The notes: generated from the sequence alone by a model not told the origin. A stretch of DNA of 64,000 bases from Prorocentrum cordatum (GCA_963575745.1 CAUYUJ010001303.1:519542-583541); one strand, 5' to 3'; counted from the first letter of the stretch, positions 11,294 to 21,830 are shown. Numbers and translations: made by a program.

Positions 11294-11400
11294 GGCTCGG
11301 ATCACTGGGCGACAAGTCGTCGAAGATGGCCGACGACGCCAAGGACTTTCTCGAGATGGCCAAGCAGCTGAACGCGAAGCAGTCCAACCGGTGGTTCTGA
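11294..11400 (+). CDS. possible short terminal exon (MADDAKDFLEMAKQ)
   Basis: After a pyrimidine-rich stretch ending CCATTCCTCCTGGGAG, a frame reads GDKSSKMADDAKDFLEMAK and on to a TGA after QSNRWF. The peptide is amphipathic and not low complexity, unlike most frames here, and could be the last exon of a split gene. No partner exon was found and no family recognised. It lies 60 bp from a family A element. Weak call. Confidence 0.25.
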
Positions 11401-11459
11401 GCGGTCGATGGCCACGGCAGCGACCACAACCCCAGACCTCTGACGTCGTGATGTTTTCA

Positions 11460-12164
11460 TTAAGCCGGGCCTGTCCATCTACAGAGGGAATTTTCAAAAA
11501 TACGCAAAACATAGTCTGGTGATTATTTCTTGAGTATTGCGAAGGCATTACGGCCGGTGCCGCCGACCCTGAATGGCGACGACGATGACGACGACGACGA
11601 GGAGCGCTCTTGGGGGCCTTTTGGGGGTAGTTTGTGGGCCTCTTGGGAAGCTCTTAGGGGCCGCTTAGAAGCCTCGTGGGGGCCTCTTGGCGCTTCCTGG
11701 GGGTCTCTTGGAGGGGGCCTGGGACGTCTTGGAGGCTTCTTGGACGGTCTTGGGGCTATCTTGGGCGTTTTCGGCCGTTCTTTGGGCGACTCGGGGCCCT
11801 CTTGGGCCGTCTCGGGGGCCATCTTGGGCATTCGGACCTCATTTGGAGTGTTTTCGAGGTTTCTAGGCCGCCCGAGGAAAAACGAATCTGCCCCCCCACC
11901 CCCCCGGGACCCCCCCCCCCCTGGGGAAGGGATCAAAGGGAAGGGGCTTCCCTTCGACTCGATTACGACACTGCTAGATTTTTCTCTCGCTCCCGAGCTT
12001 GAGAAGGAAGCTGCAGGGAAAGGGGACGACGGAGGCGACGACCGACGGAGACGACGACTCGAACAGCCAAGCCCCTCGCACACGCCGACAGGGTCGGCGG
12101 ATTTTTGAAGTTTCCTGGGAGTATGTTTCCAAAACCCCCCTGTAGGGGGACAGGCTCGACCTAA
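11460..12164. mobile_element. family A element carrying about 550 bp of extra sequence
   Basis: Left end TTAAGCCGGGCCTGTCC; right end GGGGGACAGGCTCGACCTAA. Perfect 8-bp duplication TGTTTTCA at 11452-11459 and 12165-12172. At 705 bp it is four times the usual length. The extra interior (about 11545-12105) contains a CTTGGGGGCC-type satellite and GC-rich low-complexity DNA, not a transposase. Either something inserted into an ordinary copy, or this is a non-autonomous carrier. Confidence 0.8.
11585..11875. repeat. CTTGGGGGCC-type degenerate satellite
   Basis: Units of about 15 bp built on GGGCCTCTTGGG. The same sequence type recurs at 32760-33005, 46690-48560, within 54100-57130, and at 59100-59300. 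Confidence 0.6.
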
Positions 12165-13050
12165 TGTTTTCAGCGCCCGTGGTTCCCCCTTAGCAGCAGC
12201 TCTCGCACGCCGAGGCCCTTGGCTCTGGTCCCGTGACCGTGAAGACCAGAGGCCAGTGCCGCGAGGCCGCCAAAGAAAGGGCCTGGGGACGAAGAGCTTG
12301 CTTGCCATGTTTTTGTTTGGGGGGTCGTGTTTCTGCTGCGCCCGCGTGGTAGACGTACTGAGCAGGTGTTCGCTGGCGCTGACATTCGCGTGTCAGTGGT
12401 CAGCGTCTCGTCGCGCGTAAGCGCCCTCGTTTTCAATCAACTTGCCGCGCGGGCGGCCCGCAAGCGACCGCGTAAGATCTCCGTGCCGTGCCGATCGAAG
12501 TGCGTAATACACACCAGGCGATTTCTTTCACAACATCGCCCCCTTGAACACTTGAGCCCTTCTTGTGGATCGTTTTTTCATCACCCGCCGTTTCTGACGC
12601 CCCTCCGTGTTCGAAGCAAGGTGTCGTGACTTGTTTTCGTAGCGCGAGGAGGCGTGGGTGCGTAAGTCCGGGCGTCCCGAATTGGGCCTGACTCGAAGCG
12701 GAGCCCGATGCCGGCGGCGCCGATGCACCGGCGATGCGTCGTCGACGTGGCCCGACCCTCTGATGATCACACGTACACATGGGCTTTCGGACCTCACCGC
12801 GGAAGCGTCCAGAAAGGACCCTTGTTCTCCGGTGCTCAGTTTTCATGACAAGTCTCAGGGGCAGCGTTCGGGCGCGGTAAGCTCAGGGGGGGCCGCAGCG
12901 ATCCCCAACGGCCCATTTTATCGACGATAGGGGCTTGATCCAGCCCGCCCCGCCCAGGAGCGGGCGGACCCGCTCTCGGGGGCACATCGCCGATGTGTTG
13001 GCGATGCGTCGCCGATTCCCGCTCGATGTGTCTTTCTTGAGAAGGTGCCC
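12165..13050. other. unassigned
   Basis: No gene recognised. Short CATCGCCGATG-type palindromes (family E fragments) lie near 12715-12745 and 12980-13025. Confidence 0.35.
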
Positions 13051-13054
13051 CCCT

Positions 13055-13250
13055 GAAAGAGGAAGAAAAAGAAGAAGGGGGAGGAGGAGGAGGAGGGGGA
13101 GGAGGAGGAGGAGGAGGAGGAGGAGGAGGAGGAGGAGGAGGAGGGGGAGGAGGAGGAGGAGGAGGAGGAGAAGGATGAGGAGGAGGAGGAAGAGGAGGAT
13201 GAGGATGAGGACGACAAGAACGCGTAGGAGAAAGGAGGAGGAGGGTGAGG
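13055..13250. repeat. GGA polypurine tract
   Basis: Nearly pure A/G on the plus strand, mainly (GGA)n. Confidence 0.9.
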
Positions 13251-13427
13251 GGGATGGTTAATGCCTGTGATGATGATGGTGAAGTTGCCCCTCGACAGTC
13301 GGCACGACGGACATGGGTACGAAGAGAGCGGGGACGAAGGCCCCTCAGCAGGTCCTTGCCGTCTTGAATGGGGTCCGCTGTCGGTGCCGCCGCGGGCTTT
13401 GCCCACCTGAAACAGACGGCCCCCCTA

Positions 13428-13805
13428 TAGTGGGGGCGCGCATCAAGAAGCCATATGCTTTTCGTCAGGGTATGCTTGGTTTCTTCGACCCTCGCGCTGC
13501 GCGCTGACTTCCCGCAGCCGTTGAAGGAGCGGCTGTGTTCAGGGTGCTCCAGGTTTCCCCTCAGTCAGGAGGGAAAGAAACACACAGACACAATTAATCC
13601 TCGATTCCCTAGAAAATATTGGAAAATATGGGAAGTGTATGGGAAGACAGAAACCCAGAAAATATGAGAAAATATGGGGGATCTTTTTATTTGTGTGTAT
13701 TTATTTGTGTGTCCTGGGGCCCCTTCACTCAGGTGCACCTCGCGCGCGGGTTCTCAGGGTTCGGTCTCCTGCGAGGGTTTCTTGCGGCCGCGCCCTCACC
13801 GTACC
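13428..13805. repeat. family S repeat, copy 1, interrupted by a family R element
   Basis: GGGGGCGCGCATCAAGA through CTTGCGGCCGCGCCC aligns well with 41834-42042, except for a 168-bp segment (13565-13732) absent there. Confidence 0.75.
13565..13732. mobile_element. family R insertion with an empty site at 41970/41971
   Basis: Sequence ...TTTCCCCTCAG then GTGCACCTCGCGCGCGGG is continuous at 41960-41988 but split here by 168 bp. The insert ends with TTCACTCAG, so a CTCAG-containing duplication flanks it. The interior has GGGAAAGAAACACACAGAC and an inverted GTGTGTCCTGGGGCCCC. A related copy is at 42777-43003. Confidence 0.7.
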
Positions 13806-13872
13806 CGACGGCGGCCGCTGTCGATTTTGGGGGAAACTCGAAGAAGAAAAAACTGCCCAGACATTGACTTTC

Positions 13873-14014
13873 GGCGCTCCGCGCGGATTTCTTGGTTCGG
13901 CGCCTGGGGCCCCCCGGCGCCGCCTCTGGCGCCGCCCCCGGCGCCGCCCCTGGCGCGCTCCGCGCGCCAGGGAGGGGGGTCCAGCGCAGATCCAAGAAAC
14001 CCGCGCGGAGCGCC
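13873..14014. mobile_element. family D fold-back element, copy 2
   Basis: Left GGCGCTCCGCGCGGATTTCT and right CCAAGAAACCCGCGCGGAG (followed by CGCC) are complements over more than 25 bp. The centre carries GGCGCCGCC repeats and CCCTGGCGCGC / GCGCGCCAGGG. Clearest example of the family. Confidence 0.75.
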
Positions 14015-14513
14015 AAAAGTTTCTGTTGATGGCGTTGTTTTTCTTCTGAACACTTGCTGTTGACTTGGCATCGCTCGGACGTGTGCATTCTCCTCGGCGA
14101 CAACCATGGAGGACCCCTGGACCATCGAGCAACAAAAGCACGCACACCTCGGGGCAGACCCCTCTCCGAGGCGGGAATTCCTCCATATCCGCCGCCTGGG
14201 AACCGACGTCCTGGTGCCCCAGTGGGCGGTGGATGTGGATATATTTCGGCCCCCGGCGCCCGAATCTGTCCGCCTCCACCGCCTGCCGAGGCTCCGAACA
14301 CTGACCCTCCGCCGTCGCCTCCCCCGCGGCGCGCTCGGGGCGCCGCGAGGGCCCGCCGGGGCACGCGCGAGAGCCGCGGGCCTGCGGGCGCGCCCCCGCG
14401 CCTTCCGGGCGGCCGAGCCCCGCACGCCGTGCCGGCCGTGCCGGGCGGGCCCCCCCTCCGCGCGACTTGCCAGGGAACCCGAGAGCTGCAGAGGAGGAGC
14501 TGGGCCGTCCCTC
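14015..14513. other. unassigned GC-rich stretch
   Basis: Open in several frames on both strands; Pro/Arg/Ala-rich translations without a domain. Confidence 0.35.
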
Positions 14514-14692
14514 ATGGGGTCGGCGTCGATGTGGTCGGTGGATCGCGCTGCATCGCCGATGCATCGACGATGCGGCTCGATGCGGAGGCCGTGTTTCCAC
14601 ACGCCGACGTCGCCGATGCATCGCAAATACATCGCCGCATCGCCGATGCATCGGGATGCATTGGCGATGCGCCGCGATCCTTCGACCCCATC
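14514..14692. mobile_element. family E element, copy 1
   Basis: Begins ATGGGGTCGGCG and ends CGACCCCATC. The interior is dominated by inverted and direct GCATCGCCGATGCATCG units, so single strands could fold extensively. A second copy is at 39569-39717. Confidence 0.6.
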
Positions 14693-14715
14693 TAGGCCTC
14701 TGAGGAGCAGGTACC

Positions 14716-14790
14716 CTCCAGTCGGGCATGGCCCCCCCTACAGGTGGGAGATTCCAGAGTAGCAAATCGCATCTCGTCTGGGGACGATGC
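14716..14790. mobile_element. family A element, left end only
   Basis: CAGTCGGGCATGGCCCCC, then CTACAGGTGGGAGATTCC and GTCTGGGGACGAT match the left part of family A; the right end is missing. Confidence 0.5.
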
Positions 14791-15675
14791 TTCTCTGATT
14801 TTTTTCGGGGGGATTTGTTTTGCGGGGCTGTTGTTGTTTGTCGCCGGGGAGCCCAGAGCTTCAGGTGCGTCCTTGTCGTTCTTGTCGTTGCGGCTGGGGT
14901 CTGCCCCACAGTTCTGGGCAGAGCTCGGCGGCGTCAGCACCGGGGCGGGCGGACCGGAGGGCAGTGGGCACAGCACGCACAGCGTGGGCTGGGATCGCCC
15001 GCCTGTCAGGGCGACGCGCGAGGAGGAGGAGGAGGAGGAAGAGCAGGAGGAGGAGGAGAAGTTCCCTCAGTTTCTGGGGCGCATCCCTCAGATTGTCATT
15101 GTTTTTTGGATGGTCAATCTGAAGGGTAGGGACAAGCTCGAGGGTGGTTAGGCCTGGGTTCCTCGGCCTCGAGGGCTCGAAGATCGGGGATCGAGCGGCT
15201 TCGGTATTCTTTTTGCCCTGTTCGGGGCCACCCTTCTCGGGCCCCCGTGGCCACCCAGAAAAGGATCCCGGATGGAGGCGGTCCCCTCGAGGAGCGACGC
15301 CGGAGAAGGCGCCTCGCTGGACAGCTGGGGTTGAAGGGGTTCTCGTCCTCGCGGAGAGGTTCTCTGCGGCGGGCGACCTGGGTGGGCGCCCCCTTCGTCT
15401 GGGTCGCCGCGGACAGCGCGGGCGCGGGCTGGAGGGCGCTCCTGGAAAGCTCCTTTCCGCTTTTGGCCCTGCCCTCCCTGTCGGCGGCGCGCCAGGGGTG
15501 GAAGTGAGAAGGAGAAGGCCATCTCAGAAGGCTCGGAAGCCCCGCCGCCTTTGGCAAGCTTTTAGAAGCTTTGCCCGGAGATGCAGGGAGAACTTCTGAC
15601 AAGGCGTGGGGGGCTTTGGAACATCGTGGCCGCCTTCTGAGAAGGCCGTCCCCATTTCACTACCCCCCTTTGCTC
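14791..15675. other. unassigned
   Basis: No gene recognised; a short GGA tract lies at 15015-15060. Confidence 0.35.
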
Positions 15676-15679
15676 GCCA

Positions 15680-16075
15680 CCGAGAGGAGGAGGAGGAGGA
15701 GGAGGAGGAGGAGGAGGTTGAGGAGGAGGAGGAGGAGGAGGAGGAGGAATAGGAGGGAGGAGAAGCGGCGAGGAACGAGGGGGCGAGGCAGGGAGGAGCC
15801 GGGGCGGGACACATGAGGCGAAGAGGAGGAGGAGGAGGAGGAGGAGGAGGAGGAGGAGGAGAGGAGAGGAGGAGGAGGAGGAGGAGAGAGGAGGAGAGCA
15901 GGAGGAAGCAGAGACAAGGTAGCGGGGGAGGATGAGGAGGAAGAGCAAGGAGGTGGAGGGAGGAGGAGGAGGAGGAGGGGAGGGAGGGGAGGAGGAAGAG
16001 GAGAAAGAGGAGGTGGAGGAGGTTAGGAGGAGGAGGAGGAGGAGGAGGAGGAGGAGGATCGAGGAGGATCGAGGA
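15680..16075. repeat. GGA polypurine tract with family N segment
   Basis: Long (GGA)n-like DNA on the plus strand. 15735-15825 contains GAGGAACGAGGGGGCGAGGC and GCGGGACACATGAGGCGAAG, which is the reverse complement of 20873-20965. Confidence 0.85.
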
Positions 16076-16181
16076 GGATCGAGGATCGAGGCTCGCAGCC
16101 GACCCTGGGCCACGAGCGGCCCGGGGTGGAGCGCTTTTGTGCTCCATGGGCAGGGCCCCGGGGGAAGGGGGGGGGCCAGGT

Positions 16182-16340
16182 TTAAGTCGGGCCTGTCACT
16201 CTACAGGGGGAATATTCAAAAATAGCAAAAAAGCATAGTATGGGGACCATTTTCTGGTTATGTTCAGGCATCTTTTGTTTTTTTGAGTATGCTTTATTCT
16301 TCCTCCAAAATCCCCTTGTAGGGGGACAGGCCCGACCGAA
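16182..16340. mobile_element. family A TIR element, complete
   Basis: TTAAGTCGGGCCTGTCAC to GACAGGCCCGACCGAA. Flanks GGCCAGGT (16174-16181) and GTCCAGGT (16341-16348) match at 7 of 8 bases. Because the duplication contains AG-GT, the insertion could be spliced out from GT of the left copy to AG of the right copy. Confidence 0.75.
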
Positions 16341-17105
16341 GTCCAGGTCCCGGGCCCGTGTCCCGCCGGGCTTCTGCCCCCCTCGTCGCCAGGGGAGGCG
16401 AGGCACAGGCAGGGAGGCCTCGCCCCCCCCGTTCCGCCGCAGATAAAGGCATACCCGGGCGGGCGCCCTCCACCGGACTGTTCCTGGGCCCCATGGGGAG
16501 GGCGGCGTGGAGATCACCATTTGGAGCCAGGGACTTCGGACACACAGGGAAGTGCATGCACAAGTTTCGTCGCAGGGTGTCTGTGTATGTACTTTCGTGG
16601 CGTATCCATTGCCGATTAGAGGCCCGATATAGCCCTCTTCCGCCCAGACCGTGCGGCTTTGTTATCGGTGTTCTATCGGCGATGCATCGCCGATTCTAGT
16701 TCGATAGTTCCCCCACTGAGCCGGTCCTCACCACTCTTGTTTTCCCCTCAGGGAATCATGCCAAGCAGCGACGCGGGCCCTCCTTTTGTTGACGTCCGGC
16801 TGGCGCCGCGGCCCGCATCGGTGGCGTCGGCCGTGGCAGCGGGGGGGCGGACAGGTCGTCAGGAGATTGCGATCCATTGATCGGTACGATCGAAATTGGC
16901 AACATAACCACGGAAATAATGTGAGCGAAGACCGACAGTGGTTCGTGCCCATTTTGAGCAGAGTTTGCCGACGATGTCGCCGCGGACGATGTTCTCGTCC
17001 TCCATGGTATTCCTCTTGTGGGGTGTGGGCGCACTGCCTTCCCGCGTTCAGAGCCCAGCCAGCTCCGTGAGAGGGATTCGCATGCAACTCTTGGGAGGTC
17101 AAATT
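16341..17105. other. unassigned
   Basis: No gene recognised; a GCGATGCATCGCCGAT palindrome lies near 16680-16695. Confidence 0.35.
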
Positions 17106-17215
17106 CTGATTTAGCCCTGGTCCGAAATCCTGCTGAATCCCGCTTGATCCCGCTGAATCCGGCTGAATCCCATTTAATCCCACTGAGTCCAGCTTAATCC
17201 CGCTTGATCCGAGGC
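17106..17215. repeat. TCCCGCTGAA-type tandem repeat
   Basis: About ten degenerate 10-11 bp units of AATCCnGCTTGATCC type. Confidence 0.65.
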
Positions 17216-17490
17216 CCACTCTGGCTTAACAGCCCCCCAGTGGGGATTCATCCTCCTGAATCCGTCCGACGAGACCTCCCAATAGTGGCCTCCAAAGAGG
17301 GAGGAGGGCCCCGCGCCGCTCCGTCTCCTCCTCCCCCACGGCCTTCTCCTGCACGCGCCGCGCACCTGCCTACTCCACGCCCAGGGCCCGGCGAGCTCCA
17401 CGAGGAGGGGAGGGCCCTGCTCGGCCCTGTGGGGTGCTGCCAGAGGCGTCCCTGGCCCAGGGGTGCCCCCAGGGCTTCCGAGGAGCCCCC

Positions 17491-17550
17491 ACGGCCTCAA
17501 AAACACCCTGCGCGAGGCCCAGAGGGTCTCCCGGGAGGCTCCAAGAGGGC
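17491..17550. repeat. 60-bp direct repeat, left copy
   Basis: ACGGCCTCAAAAACACCCTG to CTCCAAGAGGGC; repeated with one mismatch at 17722-17781, exactly bracketing a family C element. Confidence 0.85.
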
Positions 17551-17721
17551 TCGGGGGTGGACAGACATCCTACCCTGACACGTCGATTAAGGAATTGGCC
17601 GTTTTCGGTTCGCGAGAGGGCGTCGCGGCCGTCATTTTTGCGTGTCCAGGTCCGTCGGTTTCGGTCCCAGGTCGTTTTCACTAAGGGGAGGTCTGCGAAA
17701 GGGAGGAGTGTCCACCGCCGA
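17551..17721. mobile_element. family C TIR element, copy 1
   Basis: 171 bp with ends TCGGGGGTGGACAG and GTGTCCACCGCCGA, inverted copies. It has the same length as the copy at 41241-41411 and is clearly similar over all 171 bp. Non-coding. It lies between two 60-bp direct repeats, far longer than an ordinary target duplication. Confidence 0.75.
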
Positions 17722-17781
17722 ACGGCCTCGAAAACACCCTGCGCGAGGCCCAGAGGGTCTCCCGGGAGGCTCCAAGAGGGC
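17722..17781. repeat. 60-bp direct repeat, right copy
   Basis: Second copy of 17491-17550, immediately after the family C element. Confidence 0.85.
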
Positions 17782-18398
17782 GCGAAAAGCTGGTGGCACC
17801 CCTCGACCAACACCTTCCGCACCTGTCGCGCGGCAGGTGCCGCGCTGCAGCGGCCGCCGCCGCGGCCTCAGCGGCGACTGGTCCGTGATGGTCCTGGGGC
17901 CCGCAGCAATGCGAAGACGCCCCGTGTGCAAAGCACTGCCACGCGCGGATCTGGGGGGACGCTTCCCAGAAGCGCAGCTGGTGGAAGGTGCGGAATGCGC
18001 CGGTCGAGGGCCCAAGGGCCCGATCCCAGACCCCCGATGTCAGGAGTTGTTCATAAGAAAGCTTCCCAGTTCTCGACCCGAATCGTCCCGAATCGTTTTT
18101 TGACGGCCCCGAGTGCCGGCCAGGGCACCCAGAGGCCGAACATGGCGAGAACCCCCCCGTCATGATTTGTTCATGGCTCGAGGGGGTTCTGGGGTTCGGC
18201 CTCAGGCCCACTTCGGCTCTCGGCCCGCTTCGGCCTCGCCCCGTTGCTCGGCCTCGGACCGCTGCTTCGGCCTCGGCCCGAGCCGCAACGGGCCGAGACC
18301 GAGCCGGGCCCGCGCCGACACGCACCGCTGGAACCGCAAGCAGGCCAGAGCCGTAACTAGCAGGTCGCCGGTGCCGGAGCCGACATGGGCCGGAGCCC
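17782..18398. other. unassigned GC-rich stretch
   Basis: No gene recognised; 18220-18310 has CGGCCTCGGnCCG-like short repeats. Confidence 0.35.
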
Positions 18399-18462
18399 AA
18401 GTGGACAGGTTTCCTACCCCGACACGTCGGTTAAGGAATTGAGGAGGTTTGTCCACCGCCGA
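18399..18462. mobile_element. family C element, internally deleted
   Basis: AGTGGACAGGTTTCCTACCC then CGACACGTCGGTTAAGGAATT matches the family C left part; it then jumps to GGTTTGTCCACCGCCGA. About 64 bp remain. Confidence 0.6.
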
Positions 18463-18722
18463 CCAACGGGGGCCGACGCCGCAGGCGACCTCTCTGCGTT
18501 TGGGCCAGGGCCGCCGCTGGCGCAGCACCCGCCCGGCCCCATGTCCTCGGCGCGCGGAGGAGGACTCCGCGGCACCGGGCGCGCGCCGCGGCTGGCGCGC
18601 CGGCGGGCGGCCTGGGCCACCGCGGCCGCGGCCGTGTGCTCGTGCGCCGCGGTCGCCGGCCCCGCGGGCGCGGCGGCGTGGGCGGGGGCGGCTGCTGGAG
18701 GAGACCCGTGGGCCGTGCTCGG

Positions 18723-18892
18723 GCTCTCCTCCTCCTCCTCCTCCTCCTCCTCCTCCTCCTCCTCGTCCTCCTAACCTCCTCCTCCTCCTCCTAACCTCCT
18801 CCTTCTCCTCCTCCTCCTCCTCCTCCTCCTCCTCCTCCTAACCTCCTCCTCCTCCTCCTCCTCCTCCTCCTCCTCCTCCTCCTCCTCCTCCA
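18723..18892. repeat. TCC polypyrimidine tract
   Basis: (TCC)n interrupted three times by CTAACCTCC. Confidence 0.9.
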
Positions 18893-18959
18893 CCGTACCC
18901 GGGAGCGTCGCATTTCGTTCGGTGGCAAATTTGAGAGCTTGGTCTTCCCTCCTTGTTTC

Positions 18960-19078
18960 GTCTTTAGCCTCGATTGGCGTCGATTAGCGTCTGGAGTCGA
19001 CGAGATAGATGGCGCCGATTTAGCGTCGGTTAGCGTCGGTTTAGTGTCGATTAGCGTCGATTTAGCGTCGATCCGCAA
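18960..19078. repeat. GTCGATTTAGC tandem repeat
   Basis: About nine 11-13 bp units of CGTCGnTTAGC type. Confidence 0.7.
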
Positions 19079-19197
19079 GAGCCGATAATATCGTACGGGA
19101 GGCTCCCATGAGTTGCCACCGAAGTTTCGCCACGGGTGCAGCTTCGATTATCTGTGGGCGTTGTGTCGCCGATTCCAGGTCATGTTCTTCCCCCTCA

Positions 19198-19592
19198 GCA
19201 GCCACGCGCAGAGGGGGGTAGGGGGAGGGGGGGAGGCTTCTCTGAAGCACCCCTGCCTCTTCGAAGGCGCGGGCCTCCTTTGTAGATGGTAGGCCGGCGC
19301 CTTCTAAGCAGCGGCCTCCTTCGAAGGAGCCTTCTTGCATGAAGCGAAAAGGTTGGGGTAACAGCCGTCGCTCCCCACACACTCCCAACCAGACAACCTT
19401 GGCCATCCCCTAAAAGTACAAAGGAAACAGACTGCTTCCCCCCCGTTTATTCCAGGCACGCGCAGAGGGGGGTAGGGGGAGTGGGAAGGCTTCGTAGAAG
19501 CACCCTGCCTCTTAGAAGGCGCGGGCCTCATCTATAGTCTACAGGTGTAAGGCCCACGCCTTCTAAAAAGCAGCCTCCTTAGAAGCTTTCCC
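19198..19592. repeat. family Q direct repeat pair
   Basis: 19198-19335 and 19453-19592 share CACGCGCAGAGGGGGGTAGG, AGGCTTC, CCTGCCTCTT(C/A)GAAGGC and GCGGGCCTC, at about 80% identity over 140 bp. Confidence 0.65.
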
Positions 19593-20403
19593 GCTGCCCC
19601 CGTGCGCGCCGCCAATTGTTCGAGTGGCTTGCGCCTTCCCGCCGACCCCCAGAAGACGCGCGAAGTCCACGGATGAGGCGTCGTGGGCTTCTTGAGCACG
19701 ACGCCTTCTGAGAAGCCTTTCCCTCAAACCCTTTACGGTAGATTCGCGTCGTGTCGACCGGCGGCGACCCCGTCGCGGACGTTCAAGGTTGAACGCCGCC
19801 AGTGGCCCAGAATCGACCAATTTGGAACGATAGGGCGATCGAAAAGCCGCCGATCGTTCCAGGTTGAACGATCCGCGCGATGCCAGAAACCAACGCCGAG
19901 GTCGTCACGATACGAACCTGCCGTACCCCCTCGTGCTTACCCCCTCGCGCGCCGCCAAGGATCAGGCGATCGTAAACGAGGATCGATGGGGCATGGATTA
20001 GCGACGGGTCCCGCGTCCACAGGAAATCGTGGATTTCCGCCGCCAAGCGAGGCGGCACCAGCTGCATTTTTTTGGGAGGGCGCCTCCCCCGATCCATGGA
20101 TTTGGCGACCGCGCGCCAAATCCATCGCTAATCAATGTTTGCGCGCCCCCGAAAGGATTCCCCCCTCCCTCCCATGCAGTATTTCACATTGCTTCACACG
20201 CGTGTACCTTAGCAGGCGCCTCGGTGCCCCCTCCGCCGCGCCTTCATGGCGCCACGAGTGCGGAGCCGTAGCCGTAGCAATAGCCGCCCCATGGAGCAGC
20301 CCCCGAGCGATGTGCGAGCCAGGATCCCTGCGCCCCTCCCGCAGGAGCGGGCTGCTCGCGGCCGTCCGCGGCCGGGGCACGCAGGCGCCTTGGGGCGGGG
20401 GCA
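19593..20403. other. unassigned
   Basis: No gene recognised. A small inverted pair, CATGGATTAGCGA (about 19992) and TCCATCGCTAATC (about 20120), may mark another short element. Confidence 0.35.
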
Positions 20404-21150
20404 CCACCTGCACACCTCCCTCCCTCCCCCCCTCCTCTTCTCCTCCCCGCTGCCTTTCCCTTCCCCCCTCCCTCCCGTCCCTCCCTTCTGGGCCTCCCTC
20501 TCCCTTCCTTCGTCCCCCTCCCTCCCGCCTCTCTCCTTCCTCGCCTCCCTCTCTCAATCCTCCCTCCCTCTCTCCCGCCCTCCTTCCCTCTCCTCCGCGC
20601 CCCCGCCGTCCCTCCCTCCCCCCTCCCCTCTCCCCTCCCCCTCCCCCCCTCGTCTCCCCCTCCCCAAGTTCTTCCATCTGAACTCGAGCGCGCCCTCTGC
20701 GCAAGCCAGCTGAAGCCACCCCCCAAAACAACGATTCCCCTCCCTCCAGCCTTCCCCCTCCCTCCCTCCCCCCGCCCTTTTGTCCCCCCTCCTTCCTTCC
20801 CTCCCTCCTTTCCCACCCTCCCTCCCCTCCCTCCTACCTCCCCCCCCTCCCTCGCCCCTCGCGCCCTGCTCCTTCGCCTCATGTGTCCCGCCCCGGATCC
20901 TCCCTGCCTCGTCCCCATCGTTCCTCGCCGCTCCTCCGCTCCTCCTCCTCCTTCCTCCTCCTCCTACTCCTCCTACTCCTCCTCCTCCTCCTCCTCCTCC
21001 TCCTTTTCCTCCTCCCCTCCTCCTCCTCCTCCTCCTCCTCCTCCTCCTCCTCCTCCTCCTCCTCCTCCCCCTCCCCCTCCCCTCCCCCTCCCCCTCCCCC
21101 TCCCCCTCCCCTCCTCCCATCTCCTCCCCTGCTTCTCCCTCCTCCCCCCT
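20404..21150. repeat. very long CCT/TCCC polypyrimidine region with family N segment
   Basis: About 750 bp strongly biased to C/T on the plus strand, broken near 20690-20740 and 20873-20935. The latter is the inverted counterpart of 15735-15825. Confidence 0.85.
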
Positions 21151-21155
21151 CTCTC

Positions 21156-21735
21156 CCCAGGACTCGTCTCGACTCCGATTCGATTTCGATGGCCTCCGAT
21201 TCCGACTCTCGATTCGCCGTGGGTTCCGATTTGGGTTCCAAGTTTCCTGACTGGAGGCCTACTGCTTACGCAGAACGAAAGAGTTTCCTCTTGAAGTCGA
21301 AGAGGACCACCCCCGTCCCCCGTATAATCTTATCAGGGGGGTGGCCTGCGGTCGACGGATTCCATTCTTGTCGGTTCCCGGAACGAATTGAATATTATAA
21401 GTTCAAGACGGGGTAGAAATGGGATCCGCCGTAATATTAAGGTCCAGCGCGGATCCCGAAAATCAGAAATGGGATCCGCGCGCACGGAAATGGGATCCGC
21501 CGCGATTTCACGATTACGGTGAGGTTGGAAATCGGAACCGTGCGACCCTCATTGGGTTCGCCGTTATGATTTTCCAGAGGGCCCGTGCACCGCGTGGGAC
21601 CGTCAGGTTCAGCGCCAAGAGGAAAGAACTTTCGGCCTGGGGATGTAGTTTGCCGATTGCCGCCGACTCGACTTCTCCCGACTTGGCTGCCGAGTTCCGC
21701 CGATCCGATTCATGCCGATCGCCGATCCGACTCGT
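21156..21735. repeat. family O repeat, copy 1, split
   Basis: Two halves, 21156-21245 (CGATTCGATTTCGATGGCC...) and 21645-21735 (TTGCCGATTGCCGCCGACTC...), match the contiguous sequence at 38866-39072. About 400 bp intervene here. Confidence 0.5.
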
Positions 21736-21830
21736 CGAGATTCTGGCCTCTCCTGCTCCCTGCGCCTCCCCCTTCTCCCCCTCTCCCCCCCGAGGAGCCC
21801 GCAGTGACAGAAGCACACAGAGTGTCATAG

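Noticed and set aside
13725-14909. 394-codon minus-strand frame
   Set aside because: It crosses a fold-back element and a TIR element, and its composition follows GC bias without any domain.
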